The notes under the pieces were generated by a model that had not been told where the DNA came from, did no database searches, and was given only the letters and a program-made list of their open reading frames with translations. A stretch of DNA of 64,000 bases. Source: Dermatophilus congolensis. GTDB lineage: Bacteria > Actinomycetota > Actinomycetes > Actinomycetales > Dermatophilaceae. Positions 45,036-55,159 of the stretch are shown in pieces; position 1 is the first letter of the stretch; each line of letters opens with the position of its first letter. The DNA is taken from the NCBI RefSeq assembly GCF_900187045.1, contig NZ_LT906453.1, positions 930,001-994,000 on the forward strand, in the 5' to 3' direction. A program made the position numbers and the translations under genes.

Positions 45036-45608
45036 GTGAGACAGTTGGACATCAAGTTCGTTGCTGTCGGCCCCCCTGAAGCGGAGCAGCTTCGCCGGGT
45101 GTGGCTCGACATGCTCGCCGAAGCACCAGGCGTTTATGCCGAGACCCTGGATGAAGCGCTCGCCCATGGCGACGCAGACTGGGTGGCGCGCGCCCGTGAA
45201 TTCATGCGCTGGGGCACCGCGGCTTTTGCTGCCGTGGATTCCCATGGCCGCTTTGTTGGTTTTGTGTCCGGATATGTGGACCGTGAAGGTGAAGAACGAC
45301 TGGGGCAAGTTGCCTTCCTCCACGTTGTTCGTGAGCCGGGCGCACCCGCAGTAGACGTGGCGGCTGCGTTGATCGCGCGCCTGTCTGAATGGATGCGTGA
45401 CCACTGGGTCTCAAACGTGTTCATGTCAGTCCGGGAAGAAAGCCGATGCGCTGACCTCCTGCGCGGTGCCGGGTTCGTTGAAACTGGGGCACGTCGTGTG
45501 GACAGCCTGGATGAAGAATTCGACGAGATCGAGTTCGTCTGCCCGTTGTGGGATCCACTGAGCGTGGAAGCAATGCGATCCACAGTGTTCGCCCTCGGTG
45601 TCGCCTAG
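45036..45608 (+). CDS. GNAT family acetyltransferase
   Basis: A 190-residue GNAT-like protein. Seen: RRVWLDMLAEAPGVYAETLDEAL at the N-terminus, FAAVDSHGRFVGFVSGYVD (strands 2-3), VAFLHVVREPGAPAVDVAAALIARLSEWM in place of the acetyl-CoA loop, and VFMSVREESRCADLLRGAGFVETG at the end, the usual 'xxYxxxGF' region. The acetyl-CoA loop is a weak match (GAPAVDVA). Start GTG 45036 matches the leaderless promoter. Acceptor substrate unknown. Lone gene. Confidence 0.82.
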   Translation: MRQLDIKFVAVGPPEAEQLRRVWLDMLAEAPGVYAETLDEALAHGDADWVARAREFMRWGTAAFAAVDSHGRFVGFVSGYVDREGEERLGQVAFLHVVREPGAPAVDVAAALIARLSEWMRDHWVSNVFMSVREESRCADLLRGAGFVETGARRVDSLDEEFDEIEFVCPLWDPLSVEAMRSTVFALGVA

Positions 45609-45734
45609 CAAGTGACTACCCGCCCTTGTGGGTGAGGCGTGACCAAGGATGTCTTCGACACTCTGTGGAGTCGGTACGGTTGTGGCGGTTGCTAGTTCGT
45701 CCCCCGTACGGCCCCCTGTGAGGAGATCCTTTCG

Positions 45735-48197
45735 ATGAACGTCACCGGTACTTACCGTCTCCAGCTGAACGCCGATTTCGGGTTCGCGGACGCGGAGGCT
45801 GTGGTGCCGTACCTGGCCGCCCTAGGTGTGTCGCACCTGTACCTGTCGCCTGTGCTACAGGCTGCACAAGGGTCGATGCACGGTTACGACGTGGTGGACC
45901 ACAGCCGTGTCAATGCCGAGCTGGGTGGTCGAGAAGCGCTCGAATCCTTAGCTGCTGCTGCACACGAACGCGGGCTAGGCGTCATCGTGGATGTAGTGCC
46001 TAACCACATGGCATTCGTGGCTCCCGAGAGCGCTAACAAGCCGCTGTGGGAAGTGCTGCGCGATGGGCGTGACGCCCCGACAGCAGAATGGTTCGACATT
46101 GACTGGCGTGTCGGCGGTGGCCGTCTAGGACTACCGATTCTTGGCGATGACCTTCCCGCTGTACTGGAAGCGCAAGAAATCACGCTCGACCGGGTGGAAC
46201 TTCCTTGCACAGACGGCCGCGCCGAATGGGTAATCCGTTACTTCGACCACGTACTTCCTGTCGCGTTGGGGACCGAAGGTGAGGCCTGGCCAGGGTGCGC
46301 AGACTCAGAAATCGTGGGTGCAGTGCTGGACCGTCAGCACTATCGCCTCGCGAGTTGGCGCGACAAAGACAGCGTCCTGAACTACCGCCGCTTCTTCGAA
46401 GTAGACGGTCTCATCGCAGTGCGAGTTGAGATCAAAGAAGTCTTCGACGCCACCCACGCCCTCCTGCTCGAGCTACACAAAGCAGGCGTAATCGATGGAT
46501 TCCGCATCGACCATCCGGACGGTTTGGCAGACCCAGAGCAGTACCTCAACAACCTGGCTGCAGCCACGAAACGCGGTACCCCCATCTTCGTAGAGAAAAT
46601 CATCGAAGGCAGCGAAGTTCTCCCCAAAAAATGGAAATGTGCTGGCACCACCGGGTACGACGGACTGCGCGTAGTGCAAGCCGCGCTAGTGGACACAGCC
46701 GCTGAGCCAGTCATCACCCAACAGTGGCGCGCCAGTGGCGGTGACGAAGATCTCGCTGGCGCTTCCGAAGCAGCCAAACGTCAAGTGGTGGCCCAATCAC
46801 TTGGCCCAGAACTAGAACGGTTGACACGTCGTGCACGCGAAGTCCTCCCCGAGCGCGACCCCGAGCGGCTACGCGAGGCAATTGCTGAACTACTTGTCTC
46901 CGGTGAGGTGTACCGCGCCTACCTACGCGCGGACGAAAAACTCTCACCCGATGCGCGGCGCCGGTTGACCGAAGCATTCTCCACAGCACGAGCAAACCGG
47001 CCCGATCTTGACGATGAGCTGGTGGCTCTTGTCCCACTGGCTGTGCCCGACGATGAATCTACTGCCCCGGCTATCGACTTCAGCGTCCGGTTGCAGCAAA
47101 CGTGGGGGCCGGTGATGGCTAAAGGCATCGAAGACACCCTGTTCTACCGCAACCATCGCCTGGTAGCTCTGAACGAAGTAGGTGGAGACCCTGACGACCT
47201 CGAACACGGCTCTGCCCAAAAACTGCACACCTGGGCCCAACACCAGGTCCAGAACTGGCCCGGCGGCATGACAACCCTTTCTACCCACGACACCAAACGC
47301 AGCGAAGACGTACGCGCACGGATCCTGGCTATTGCAGGCGACACCCAAGGGTGGGAAGAACTCTCCCGCTTGTCACGTGAATGTGCCCAGGAAATGGGCG
47401 TGGACATGCCAACAGCACACCTGGTGTGGCAAACACTGGTCGGAGTTGGTGACATCGATCATGAACGCATCCAGGGGTACCTACAAAAAGCGGTACGTGA
47501 GGCGAAAGTACACACCTCATGGGTTGACGGTGACGAAGAATACGAGCGCCGGATAGTCGAATTCGCAGACAAAGTGCGCTCAGGTGGTGCGCTGCATGAC
47601 GCTATCGAACGCATCGTTGCAAGAAACACTCAAGCAATCCGTGCCCACGTACTCGGAGCTAAAACACTCCAACTGACGATGCCCGGAGTGCCCGACGTGT
47701 ACCAAGGCTGCGAAGTGGTGAACCTGTCCCTGGTTGACCCAGACAACCGCCGCCCCGTGGACTACGCTCGCCGTCTTGGGCTCCTTGAAGCACTCAACCG
47801 TCTAGGACTAGGAGAAAACCCCTCCCTCGACGAAGAAAAACTGCACATCACCTCCCGGATACTCAAACTCCGTAAAGATGCCCCCGCACTGTTCAACGGC
47901 AGCAGCAGCTACACGCCACTGACTACCACCAGTGAATTCGTTGTTGGATTCGAACGATCCACCACAGCAGGACGCATCGCAGCAGCACTGGGTTGGGCCA
48001 AATCCCGCAACCTCGTGACAGTTGTTTCCCGCGCACCTCAACGCCTAGAAGCCGCAGGAGGATTTGGTGAAAGCACCGTGACCCTTCCCGAAGGCACATG
48101 GCACGACGTGCTAACCGACGACATCACCTACGAAGGCGGCCACGTCCGACTCGCCGACCTCCTACACCGCTTGCCCGTAGCCGTACTCGCCCAGTGA
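45735..48197 (+). CDS. treY: Maltooligosyl trehalose synthase
   Basis: An 820-residue family GH13 enzyme that turns the reducing end of a maltooligosaccharide into a trehalosyl unit. Seen: TYRLQLNADFGFADAEAVVPYLAALGVSHLYLSPVLQA, GLGVIVDVVPNHMAF, DGFRIDHPDGLADPEQYL (catalytic Asp), IFVEKIIEGSE (catalytic Glu) and TLSTHDTKRSEDVRAR (transition-state Asp), all TreY-specific. A GAGGAG site precedes the ATG. Followed after 13 bases by treZ, so both steps of trehalose formation from glycogen or maltodextrin are here; the debranching enzyme TreX is not in this window. Confidence 0.96.
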   Translation: MNVTGTYRLQLNADFGFADAEAVVPYLAALGVSHLYLSPVLQAAQGSMHGYDVVDHSRVNAELGGREALESLAAAAHERGLGVIVDVVPNHMAFVAPESANKPLWEVLRDGRDAPTAEWFDIDWRVGGGRLGLPILGDDLPAVLEAQEITLDRVELPCTDGRAEWVIRYFDHVLPVALGTEGEAWPGCADSEIVGAVLDRQHYRLASWRDKDSVLNYRRFFEVDGLIAVRVEIKEVFDATHALLLELHKAGVIDGFRIDHPDGLADPEQYLNNLAAATKRGTPIFVEKIIEGSEVLPKKWKCAGTTGYDGLRVVQAALVDTAAEPVITQQWRASGGDEDLAGASEAAKRQVVAQSLGPELERLTRRAREVLPERDPERLREAIAELLVSGEVYRAYLRADEKLSPDARRRLTEAFSTARANRPDLDDELVALVPLAVPDDESTAPAIDFSVRLQQTWGPVMAKGIEDTLFYRNHRLVALNEVGGDPDDLEHGSAQKLHTWAQHQVQNWPGGMTTLSTHDTKRSEDVRARILAIAGDTQGWEELSRLSRECAQEMGVDMPTAHLVWQTLVGVGDIDHERIQGYLQKAVREAKVHTSWVDGDEEYERRIVEFADKVRSGGALHDAIERIVARNTQAIRAHVLGAKTLQLTMPGVPDVYQGCEVVNLSLVDPDNRRPVDYARRLGLLEALNRLGLGENPSLDEEKLHITSRILKLRKDAPALFNGSSSYTPLTTTSEFVVGFERSTTAGRIAAALGWAKSRNLVTVVSRAPQRLEAAGGFGESTVTLPEGTWHDVLTDDITYEGGHVRLADLLHRLPVAVLAQ

Positions 48198-48210
48198 GAC
48201 CCCACAGAAC

Positions 48211-50190
48211 ATGACACACGAACCCACCTCAATCGCTTCCCTGAACCTTCCCATCGACCTGTCTGCGAAACTCCCGGAGAACCCGGAGAACAAGGCCGAC
48301 ATCGGCGAGGACATCTCCGACATACGCATGCGCACATTCGAAGTATGGGCACCCAACGCCTCAGAAAGCGTTGACCTCGTGCTACGAGGCGAGCGCGTAC
48401 CAATGCAACGCAACACCACCGAAGGCTCCTACGCACACATGTGGTCAGTGCGCGCCCAAGCAGCCGCGGGAGAAATGTACGGATTCGTCATTGATGATGG
48501 ACAAGCGCGCCTAGATCCCCGAGGACTACGCCTCCCCGATGGACCCCACGGCCTATCCCTGGTCTACGACCACAACTTCACCTGGACAGACACCGACTGG
48601 TCCGGAGTCGAACTAGACCGCGCTGTCTTCTACGAAATGCACGTCGGTACATTCACCCCCGGACGCACCTTTGACGCAGCCATCGAACGCCTCGATCACC
48701 TAGTCGACCTGGGCGTAGACATCGTCGAAGTCATGCCCATAGCCTCATTCCCCGGCGACTACGGATGGGGATACGACGGCGTGGCCCCCTACGCAGTACA
48801 CGAACCCTACGGCGGCCCAGACGGATTCAAACGATTCGTCGACGCAGCCCACGCACGCGGCCTGGGAGTGTGCCTCGACGTCGTCTACAACCATCTCGGC
48901 CCAGACGGCAACTACCTCGGCGAATTCGGCCCCTACTTCACCGACAAACACCACACCCCATGGGGATGGGCCCTCAACACCGACGGTCCCAACTCCGATG
49001 CAGTACGCCGATACATCATCGACAACGCAACCATGTGGCTACGCGACTTCCACGTCGACGCTCTACGCCTCGACGCAGTCCACGAAATCCACGACGAACG
49101 AGCCATGCCCCTCCTGGAAGAGCTCTCCACAGCCGTGGACCAGCTCTCCCAAGAACTAGGCCGCCCCCTACTACTCATCGCCGAAAGCGACCGCAACGAC
49201 CCTGCCACCGTCACCCCCCGAACCCACGGAGGACTCGGGATAGCCGGGCAATGGGCTGACGATGTCCACCACGCCCTCCACGTCGCCCTCACTGGAGAAA
49301 CACAGGGATACTACGGCGACTTCGCTGGGCCCCACTGGCTACCCCGCGCCATGCGCCGACCCTTCCGCCACGACGGCTGCTGGTCCTCCTTCCGCGGACG
49401 CACCCACGGACGCCCTATCGACACCACAACCGTTTCTGGCGAAGCGTTCATCGTCTCCCTCCAAACCCACGACCAGGTTGGCAACCGCGCCACCGGAGAT
49501 CGGCTCTGCGCCACCATCGGTCACGACCGCCTCCGCCTGGGCGCAGCCCTACTACTGACCAGCCCCTACACACCCATGCTGTTCATGGGCGAAGAATGGG
49601 GCGCCTCCACCCCGTGGCAATACTTCACCGACCACGTCGACGAAGAACTCCAAGAAGCAGTCCGCCAAGGACGCCGCCAAGAATTCGCCGCCCACGGATG
49701 GGACGAAGCACAAGTCCCCGACCCTGGCGCATACTCCACCCTGGAAAACTCCACCCTGAACTGGGACGAACGCAGCAACGGCGAACACGAATCCCTGCTC
49801 CGCTGGTACAAAGCACTACTGGCCCTTAGGAGCAGCCGCCAAGAACTACGCGCCGGAAACCTCGCCGACGTCACCATCACTGGCCCCGACGGCACCCCCA
49901 TCGGCCGCGGCCACGGACCAGCCACAACCAATGCCCCCACACCCCAAGACGCTGACACCACCACTGCCCTAGAACACGCCCGCCACAGCGGCCCAGGCGC
50001 CTTCGTCGTACACCGAGGTAGCCACCGCATCGCCGTCAACCTTGGCGCCCAGACCATTACCCTCCCACTCAAACTCGATAACATCAACGCAGCCACCATC
50101 CTGTTGGCTTCGGATCCAACCATCTGCCTCACCGAGGACACCGTCACCCTCAAACCTGACGGCGTAGTGGTGGTCGGCCCGGCAGTCTGA
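48211..50190 (+). CDS. treZ: Malto-oligosyltrehalose trehalohydrolase
   Basis: A 659-residue GH13 enzyme that releases trehalose from the TreY product. Seen: FEVWAPNASESVDLVLRG (N-terminal beta domain), VFYEMHVGTFTPGRTFDAAIERL, GVDIVEVMPIASFPGDYGWGYDGVAPYAV, FHVDALRLDAVHEIHDE (catalytic Asp), LLIAESDRNDP (catalytic Glu) and LQTHDQVGNRA. About 40 extra residues precede the usual beginning; an in-frame ATG at 48328 would give the normal N-terminus, and neither start has a strong ribosome site. A short Thr/Ala-rich insertion occurs near residue 575. Confidence 0.95.
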   Translation: MTHEPTSIASLNLPIDLSAKLPENPENKADIGEDISDIRMRTFEVWAPNASESVDLVLRGERVPMQRNTTEGSYAHMWSVRAQAAAGEMYGFVIDDGQARLDPRGLRLPDGPHGLSLVYDHNFTWTDTDWSGVELDRAVFYEMHVGTFTPGRTFDAAIERLDHLVDLGVDIVEVMPIASFPGDYGWGYDGVAPYAVHEPYGGPDGFKRFVDAAHARGLGVCLDVVYNHLGPDGNYLGEFGPYFTDKHHTPWGWALNTDGPNSDAVRRYIIDNATMWLRDFHVDALRLDAVHEIHDERAMPLLEELSTAVDQLSQELGRPLLLIAESDRNDPATVTPRTHGGLGIAGQWADDVHHALHVALTGETQGYYGDFAGPHWLPRAMRRPFRHDGCWSSFRGRTHGRPIDTTTVSGEAFIVSLQTHDQVGNRATGDRLCATIGHDRLRLGAALLLTSPYTPMLFMGEEWGASTPWQYFTDHVDEELQEAVRQGRRQEFAAHGWDEAQVPDPGAYSTLENSTLNWDERSNGEHESLLRWYKALLALRSSRQELRAGNLADVTITGPDGTPIGRGHGPATTNAPTPQDADTTTALEHARHSGPGAFVVHRGSHRIAVNLGAQTITLPLKLDNINAATILLASDPTICLTEDTVTLKPDGVVVVGPAV

Positions 50191-50191
50191 C

Positions 50192-50824
50192 ATGAGCCAA
50201 GACAACAACCACCGATTCCACAAACCCGCAAAACTATCGAGCGAGGCTTTCGACTCCTTCGCCCAAGACGAGCTCGACCCCGCTATCGTCTCTGCCATCG
50301 CGCACGACACGGCCGCTGCCCTCGTGCGCGCTGGCAGAGAAGCGGCCGACCCCGCCACCACAACACGCCTCGTCGGCCTCATCGACGAGATCGGCATCGA
50401 AATCGTCGCCGAGCTCTGGGCAGGACAAGCAGCCCGATCACTGCCCGGAGCACTATGGCGCCTCTACGCACTCAAAGAATGGATCCGCCGCGACCCCATC
50501 GGCGCATCCACCGAATACAGCGAAGGACTGCGCTTCGCCGACGTAGCTGCAGTAGTAGCAGGAGTGGCCTGCCCACCAGGCCCTGAAGAACTACGCACCA
50601 TGATCGACAGCATCCTGCGTGGAGTCTTCGACGGCGACCTAGCCATGGCACTACACCGTGCTGGTGCCTTCTGCCGCGTCATCGCTGCCGGCCGCGCCGC
50701 CCACCTAACCCACGAAGACCCCAACGACTCCCGCAAACACGCCGACCAAGCTGCAGCCATGCTTAATACCGGCGAAGATCTGGACACCTGCGCCGGTATG
50801 TGGCGCCGAGGCGACCTCGTCTAG
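50192..50824 (+). CDS. Conserved actinobacterial protein of unknown function
   Basis: A 210-residue, probably all-helical cytoplasmic protein, one base after treZ and therefore coupled to it. Seen: SIL/Ala-rich helices, AELWAGQAARSLPGALWRLYALKEWIRR, a conserved-looking block, and FADVAAVVAGVACPPGPEELRTMIDSILRGVF. I recall similar proteins in actinomycetes but know no function. No catalytic motif is visible. Confidence 0.75.
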   Translation: MSQDNNHRFHKPAKLSSEAFDSFAQDELDPAIVSAIAHDTAAALVRAGREAADPATTTRLVGLIDEIGIEIVAELWAGQAARSLPGALWRLYALKEWIRRDPIGASTEYSEGLRFADVAAVVAGVACPPGPEELRTMIDSILRGVFDGDLAMALHRAGAFCRVIAAGRAAHLTHEDPNDSRKHADQAAAMLNTGEDLDTCAGMWRRGDLV

Positions 50825-50878
50825 AACACAACAGAACCACCCAAAAACCAATCCACGAGCTCACGAAATCTAGCTCCC

Positions 50879-50900
50879 GTTCACCATGTGTTCACCTAGG
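50879..50900 (+). promoter_or_regulatory. PHO box (PhoP-type direct repeats) upstream of pstS
   Basis: GTTCACC at 50879-50885 and again at 50890-50896, an exact 11-base period, matching the two-repeat 11-mer PHO box described for Streptomyces PhoP. It lies about 190 bases before the pstS start in the 246-base gap after the treZ operon. It predicts induction of pstSCAB under phosphate limitation. The rest of the gap shows no gene. Confidence 0.78.
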
Positions 50901-51070
50901 TACCTCTCTCACGTCACCCATACCCACGTATCTTCAAGACGTATTGCGATGCCGGATGGCGCCCACTGAGATACCCAGGAGGCGACTGCCCAAGGAATAC
51001 CCCTTGCCTCCATCCGCACCACTCGGCTGTGCATACACCGACCCACAGCCATCAGAGAGGCACCCTCGAA

Positions 51071-52168
51071 GTGAAATTCGCCCACCTTCGCCGCACCCTC
51101 GCCGTGACAACGCTCATTGCCTTAGCTGCCACTGTGGCCGCATGCAGCGTAAACGGGTCGAAAGCGACAAGCGGGAACGGCGCAGGTGTCAGCGGCAGCA
51201 TCGCTGGTGCCGGAGCCAGCTCCCAACAAGCAGCTGTTGCCGCATGGAAAGTTGGATTCGAAAGCGACAACCCCAACTCCACCATCAACTACGATCCAGT
51301 TGGATCCGGTGGTGGGCGAACCCAGTTTCTTAACGGTGGAGTTCAATTCGCTGGCTCAGACGCCTACCTAAAAAAAGAAGAGCTCGCCAAAGTCACCAAC
51401 GCATGCGCGCGAGGCGAACTCATCGAAGCGCCGGTCTACATCTCACCCATCGCTGTTGCCTACCGGATCTCAGGCATTACTGACCTGCAACTGTCCGCCC
51501 CCGTCATTGCTGACATCTTCTCTGGCAACATCACCAAATGGAACGACCCCAAGATCATCGCCGACAACCCCGGCAAAACCATGCCCGACTTAACCATCAC
51601 CCCTGTGCACCGCTCCGATGAGTCAGGCACCACCCAAAACTTCACCGACTACCTCAACAAAGCCGCCCCCCAACAATGGCCACACAAACCCCACGGCAGC
51701 TGGCCCCTCAAAGGCGGCGAAGCAGCCAAAGGAACCGCTGGCGTCGTACAAGCCATCAAAGCTGGTGACGGAACCATCGGCTATGCCGACGAATCACAAG
51801 TCGCGGACCTAGGGAAAGCCAAAGTGAAAGTCGGCAGCGAATACGTCACCATCTCGGCCGAAGCCGCAACCAAAATCATCGACAGCTCACCCGTGGCAGC
51901 CGGACGTCCCCAGTACTCCCACGCACTCGACATCAAACGAGACACCACCGAGGCCGGGAACTATCCCATCGTGCTCACCTCGTACGCCCTGGCCTGCACC
52001 AAATACAAAGACAAACAAACAGCCGAGCTCGTCAAAAGCTGGCTCACCTACATCTTCTCCGAAGACGGACAAAAAGCTGCTCAACAGTCCGCCGGGTCAG
52101 CCCCCATCTCTAACAAAACCCGCGAAGCAGCCATGAAAGGTATCAACGCGATTACCACCGCGAATTGA
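51071..52168 (+). CDS. pstS: Phosphate-binding lipoprotein PstS
   Basis: A 365-residue substrate-binding protein of the high-affinity phosphate transporter. Starts at GTG 51071, with AGAGAGG ten bases upstream; a lipoprotein signal peptide ends in a VAAC lipobox with Cys25. Seen: GAGASSQQAAVAAWK (phosphate-binding helix start), NYDPVGSGGGRTQF, FAGSDAYL, and VHRSDESGTTQNFTDYL with the second binding loop. First gene of pstSCAB, behind a PHO box. Confidence 0.96.
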   Translation: MKFAHLRRTLAVTTLIALAATVAACSVNGSKATSGNGAGVSGSIAGAGASSQQAAVAAWKVGFESDNPNSTINYDPVGSGGGRTQFLNGGVQFAGSDAYLKKEELAKVTNACARGELIEAPVYISPIAVAYRISGITDLQLSAPVIADIFSGNITKWNDPKIIADNPGKTMPDLTITPVHRSDESGTTQNFTDYLNKAAPQQWPHKPHGSWPLKGGEAAKGTAGVVQAIKAGDGTIGYADESQVADLGKAKVKVGSEYVTISAEAATKIIDSSPVAAGRPQYSHALDIKRDTTEAGNYPIVLTSYALACTKYKDKQTAELVKSWLTYIFSEDGQKAAQQSAGSAPISNKTREAAMKGINAITTAN

Positions 52169-52227
52169 ACCCAACGCGTTGCTGCACCACCAGAACAACG
52201 TCACATCACGCCAGGAAAGAGAGCACT

Positions 52228-53166
52228 GTGACCACGCATACAGCGGGACCTGCCAAAGCTGTCACGCGACCCGGCGACAGGATCTTCGCAGGCCTATCTC
52301 TGGGCTCCGGTTGGGCGATCCTGGCCATCCTCGCTGGGGTGGCAACATTCTTGATCTGGCAAGCTTTGCCTGCCGTCACTGCCTCTCCTAAAGATGTGCG
52401 CGGAGGCCATGGCCTCATCGCCTACATCGCGCCTCTCCTGTTCGGCACCATCGTTTCAGCGACCATTGCCATCCTCATCGCAGTTCCCTTGTCAGTGGGA
52501 ATTTCTCTCTTTATCTCTCACTATGCCCCGAGACGCCTCGCCGTTTTCCTGGGATATCTCATCGATCTACTCGCAGCTGTCCCTAGCCTTGTGTACGGCC
52601 TATGGGGCCTATCAGTTCTGGCCCCAGCTACCGTCCCGCTAGGCATGTGGCTGGGCAAAAATTTCGGCTGGATACCTTTCTTTGCAGGAACTCCCAGCGC
52701 TACGGGCCGCACCATGTTCACCGTTGGGGTTGTTTTGGCAGTCATGATCTTGCCGATCATGACCGCCACCATGCGGGAAATCTTTCTCCAAACCCCCCGA
52801 CTGCATGAGGAGGCAGCGCTAGCTCTGGGGGCTACCCGCTGGGAAATGATCCGGATGGCTGTGTTCCCCTTCGGGCGTTCTGGCATGGTTTCGGCCACGA
52901 TGCTCGGCCTGGGACGCGCATTGGGCGAAACCATGGCGGTTGCCATGATTCTTTCTCCCAGCGTCGACTACACCGCTCGTATCCTCACTTCTTCGAATCC
53001 CGGCACCATCGCAGCTGACATCGCACTTAACTTCCCTGAAGTCAGTGGGTTGGATTCCAACACTCTCGTTGCAGCTGGGCTTGCGCTTTTCGCTCTCACT
53101 TTGACTGTCAATACGTTTGCTCGTTGGGTTGTATCTCGTAAGAGCAAGTTCTCAGGAGCCAATTGA
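52228..53166 (+). CDS. pstC: Phosphate ABC transporter permease PstC
   Basis: A 312-residue membrane permease with about six helices. Seen: FGTIVSATIAILIAVPLSVGISLFI, LAAVPSLVYGLWGL and HEEAALALGATRWEMIRMAVFPFGRSG, the EAA coupling loop. The GTG at 52228 with AGGAAAGAGAG upstream is preferred; a TTG at 52165 in the same frame lacks support. The stop overlaps the pstA start. Confidence 0.94.
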   Translation: MTTHTAGPAKAVTRPGDRIFAGLSLGSGWAILAILAGVATFLIWQALPAVTASPKDVRGGHGLIAYIAPLLFGTIVSATIAILIAVPLSVGISLFISHYAPRRLAVFLGYLIDLLAAVPSLVYGLWGLSVLAPATVPLGMWLGKNFGWIPFFAGTPSATGRTMFTVGVVLAVMILPIMTATMREIFLQTPRLHEEAALALGATRWEMIRMAVFPFGRSGMVSATMLGLGRALGETMAVAMILSPSVDYTARILTSSNPGTIAADIALNFPEVSGLDSNTLVAAGLALFALTLTVNTFARWVVSRKSKFSGAN

Positions 53167-54266
53167 TGTCCATCACTGCAGATAACGTCGACGCGCGCTC
53201 CAGCAGCAGAAATAGCCTCAGTGCAGGTCAGCTCAGGCCACTTGGGCGTTACGGCATTCTCGCTGCCGCCACCATGGTGGGAATACTCGCAGCCGTGTTG
53301 CTCGGGTGGTTTGACCAGGGTGGCCTCAATGTCATGGAGATGTTTGGGCTGGTTACTCTCACCGGTCTGTGCTACATCACTGCAATAGCGATCGTCTCTA
53401 CCTGTATCGAGGGACGCCGGCAAGCTGTCGACCGCATTGCCACAGCGTGTGTCATTACATTCTTCCTGCTGGCGCTTATCCCCTTGGTTTCCCTGCTGTG
53501 GACCGTGACTCAGCAAGGTCTGACTCGACTGGATCTAGCCTTTTTCACTGAGTCGATGCGCGGTGTTTTCGGTGGTGGCGGCGGTGCACTCCATGCAGTG
53601 GTCGGAACCTTCATCGTTACTGCTATCTCCACGATTATTTCCGTACCTGTGGGGATCCTTGCTGCTATCTATCTTGTCGAATACGGAAATAACAACCGTC
53701 TGTCACGTGCATTAACGTTCTTTGTTGATGTCATGACCGGAATCCCCTCGATTGTTGCGGGACTTTTCGCCTACGCTCTTTTCGCCCTCTTGATGGGGCC
53801 AGGGGTTCGGGCTGGCATCATTGGTGCAGCTGCCTTGTGTATCCTCATGATCCCTATCGTGGTGCGCAATACTGAGGAGATGCTCAGAATTGTTCCCAAT
53901 GAGCTTCGTGAAGCCGCATATGCGCTGGGTGTTCCTAAGTGGTTGACTATCGTAAAAGTGGTTCTCCGAACTGCGATTGCAGGTATAGCTACAGGTGTCA
54001 CTATCGCTATTGCTCGTATTATTGGCGAAACGGCGCCTCTGCTTGTCACTATTGGAATTACGACTTCGGTTAACTGGAATCCATTTTCTGGCCGTATGGC
54101 GGTATTGCCAGTCTTCTCTTACTACCAGTATATGAATCCGGGTGTCCCTCCGCAGCATTATATTGATCGAGCGTGGACTGCGGCTCTTCTTCTTATGATT
54201 ATTGTGATGGCCCTTAATTTAGTTGCTCGTTGGGTCTCTCACGTATTCTCCCCTAAGGCCCGCTGA
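53166..54266 (+). CDS. pstA: Phosphate ABC transporter permease PstA
   Basis: A 366-residue permease with an N-terminal extension (two extra helices, about 30-105) before the conserved six-helix part. Seen: VGTFIVTAISTIISVPVGILAAIYLVEY, GIPSIVAGLFAYALFAL and LREAAYALGVPKWLTIVKVV (EAA loop), then ARIIGETAPLLVTIG. The ATG at 53166 shares one base with the pstC stop. Codon use becomes more AT-rich from here through pstB. Confidence 0.94.
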   Translation: MSITADNVDARSSSRNSLSAGQLRPLGRYGILAAATMVGILAAVLLGWFDQGGLNVMEMFGLVTLTGLCYITAIAIVSTCIEGRRQAVDRIATACVITFFLLALIPLVSLLWTVTQQGLTRLDLAFFTESMRGVFGGGGGALHAVVGTFIVTAISTIISVPVGILAAIYLVEYGNNNRLSRALTFFVDVMTGIPSIVAGLFAYALFALLMGPGVRAGIIGAAALCILMIPIVVRNTEEMLRIVPNELREAAYALGVPKWLTIVKVVLRTAIAGIATGVTIAIARIIGETAPLLVTIGITTSVNWNPFSGRMAVLPVFSYYQYMNPGVPPQHYIDRAWTAALLLMIIVMALNLVARWVSHVFSPKAR

Positions 54267-54293
54267 CGCGGACGAGTAAAAGGACTGATCGAC

Positions 54294-55073
54294 GTGTCAT
54301 ATGCCATCGAGGTTTCTAACCTAAATATCTACTACTCAAAGTTCCTCGCTGTTCATGATGTCAATGTCAATATTGATGCTCGTGCAGTGACTGCTCTCAT
54401 TGGCCCTTCGGGATGCGGTAAGTCGACCTTTTTGCGATCGCTTAACCGCATGCATGAGGCTATTCCGGGGGCTTACTGTGAAGGTCAGGTTCTTGTCGAT
54501 GGGGAGAATCTCTACGGCAAGGGAGTTGATCCGGTTTCTGTGCGCCGCAAAGTCGGCATGGTTTTCCAGAAGCCTACGCCGTTTCCCACAATGTCTATTT
54601 ATGACAATGTGCTTGCTGGGTATCGACTGAATAATCGACGCCTATCTAAAGCGGATGCAGATGATTTGGTTGAGGAATCTTTGCGTGGCGCGAACTTGTG
54701 GACCGAGGTGAAGGACCGTCTGGGGCGTTCTGGTGCAGGACTTTCAGGTGGTCAACAACAGCGTCTTTGTATTGCGCGAACTATTGCAGTTAAGCCGGAT
54801 ATTGTTCTGATGGATGAGCCTTGTTCTGCTTTGGATCCTATTTCCACTCTTGCTGTTGAAGATTTAATGCATGAGTTGAAGGAAAACTACACGATCGTTA
54901 TCGTCACGCATAACATGCAGCAAGCTGCGCGTGTGAGTGATAAGACGGGGTTTTTTAACCTAGTTGGTGTTGGGCAGGGTGGTCATTTAGTGGAGTTCGA
55001 TGACACGCAGAAAGTCTTCAATAATCCAGCGCATAAAGAGACTGAAGATTACGTATCGGGGCGCTTCGGATAA
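54294..55073 (+). CDS. pstB: Phosphate ABC transporter ATP-binding protein PstB
   Basis: A 259-residue ATPase. Seen: [17 protein letters not shown], Walker [26 protein letters not shown] (the PstB Q-loop), signature [13 protein letters not shown], Walker [13 protein letters not shown] and VTHNMQQA. The start is GTG 54294 with AAAGGA upstream. No phoU follows; a GC-rich structured stretch begins about 90 bases later. Confidence 0.96.
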   Translation: MSYAIEVSNLNIYYSKFLAVHDVNVNIDARAVTALIGPSGCGKSTFLRSLNRMHEAIPGAYCEGQVLVDGENLYGKGVDPVSVRRKVGMVFQKPTPFPTMSIYDNVLAGYRLNNRRLSKADADDLVEESLRGANLWTEVKDRLGRSGAGLSGGQQQRLCIARTIAVKPDIVLMDEPCSALDPISTLAVEDLMHELKENYTIVIVTHNMQQAARVSDKTGFFNLVGVGQGGHLVEFDDTQKVFNNPAHKETEDYVSGRFG

Positions 55074-55159
55074 GCCGCTATCTGGATAGGGGCTGAACTC
55101 TTGAATCCCTATTCCTGAAGGCTGTTTCGTGATAGGCAGAACCTGTTACCAAGCCGCAG

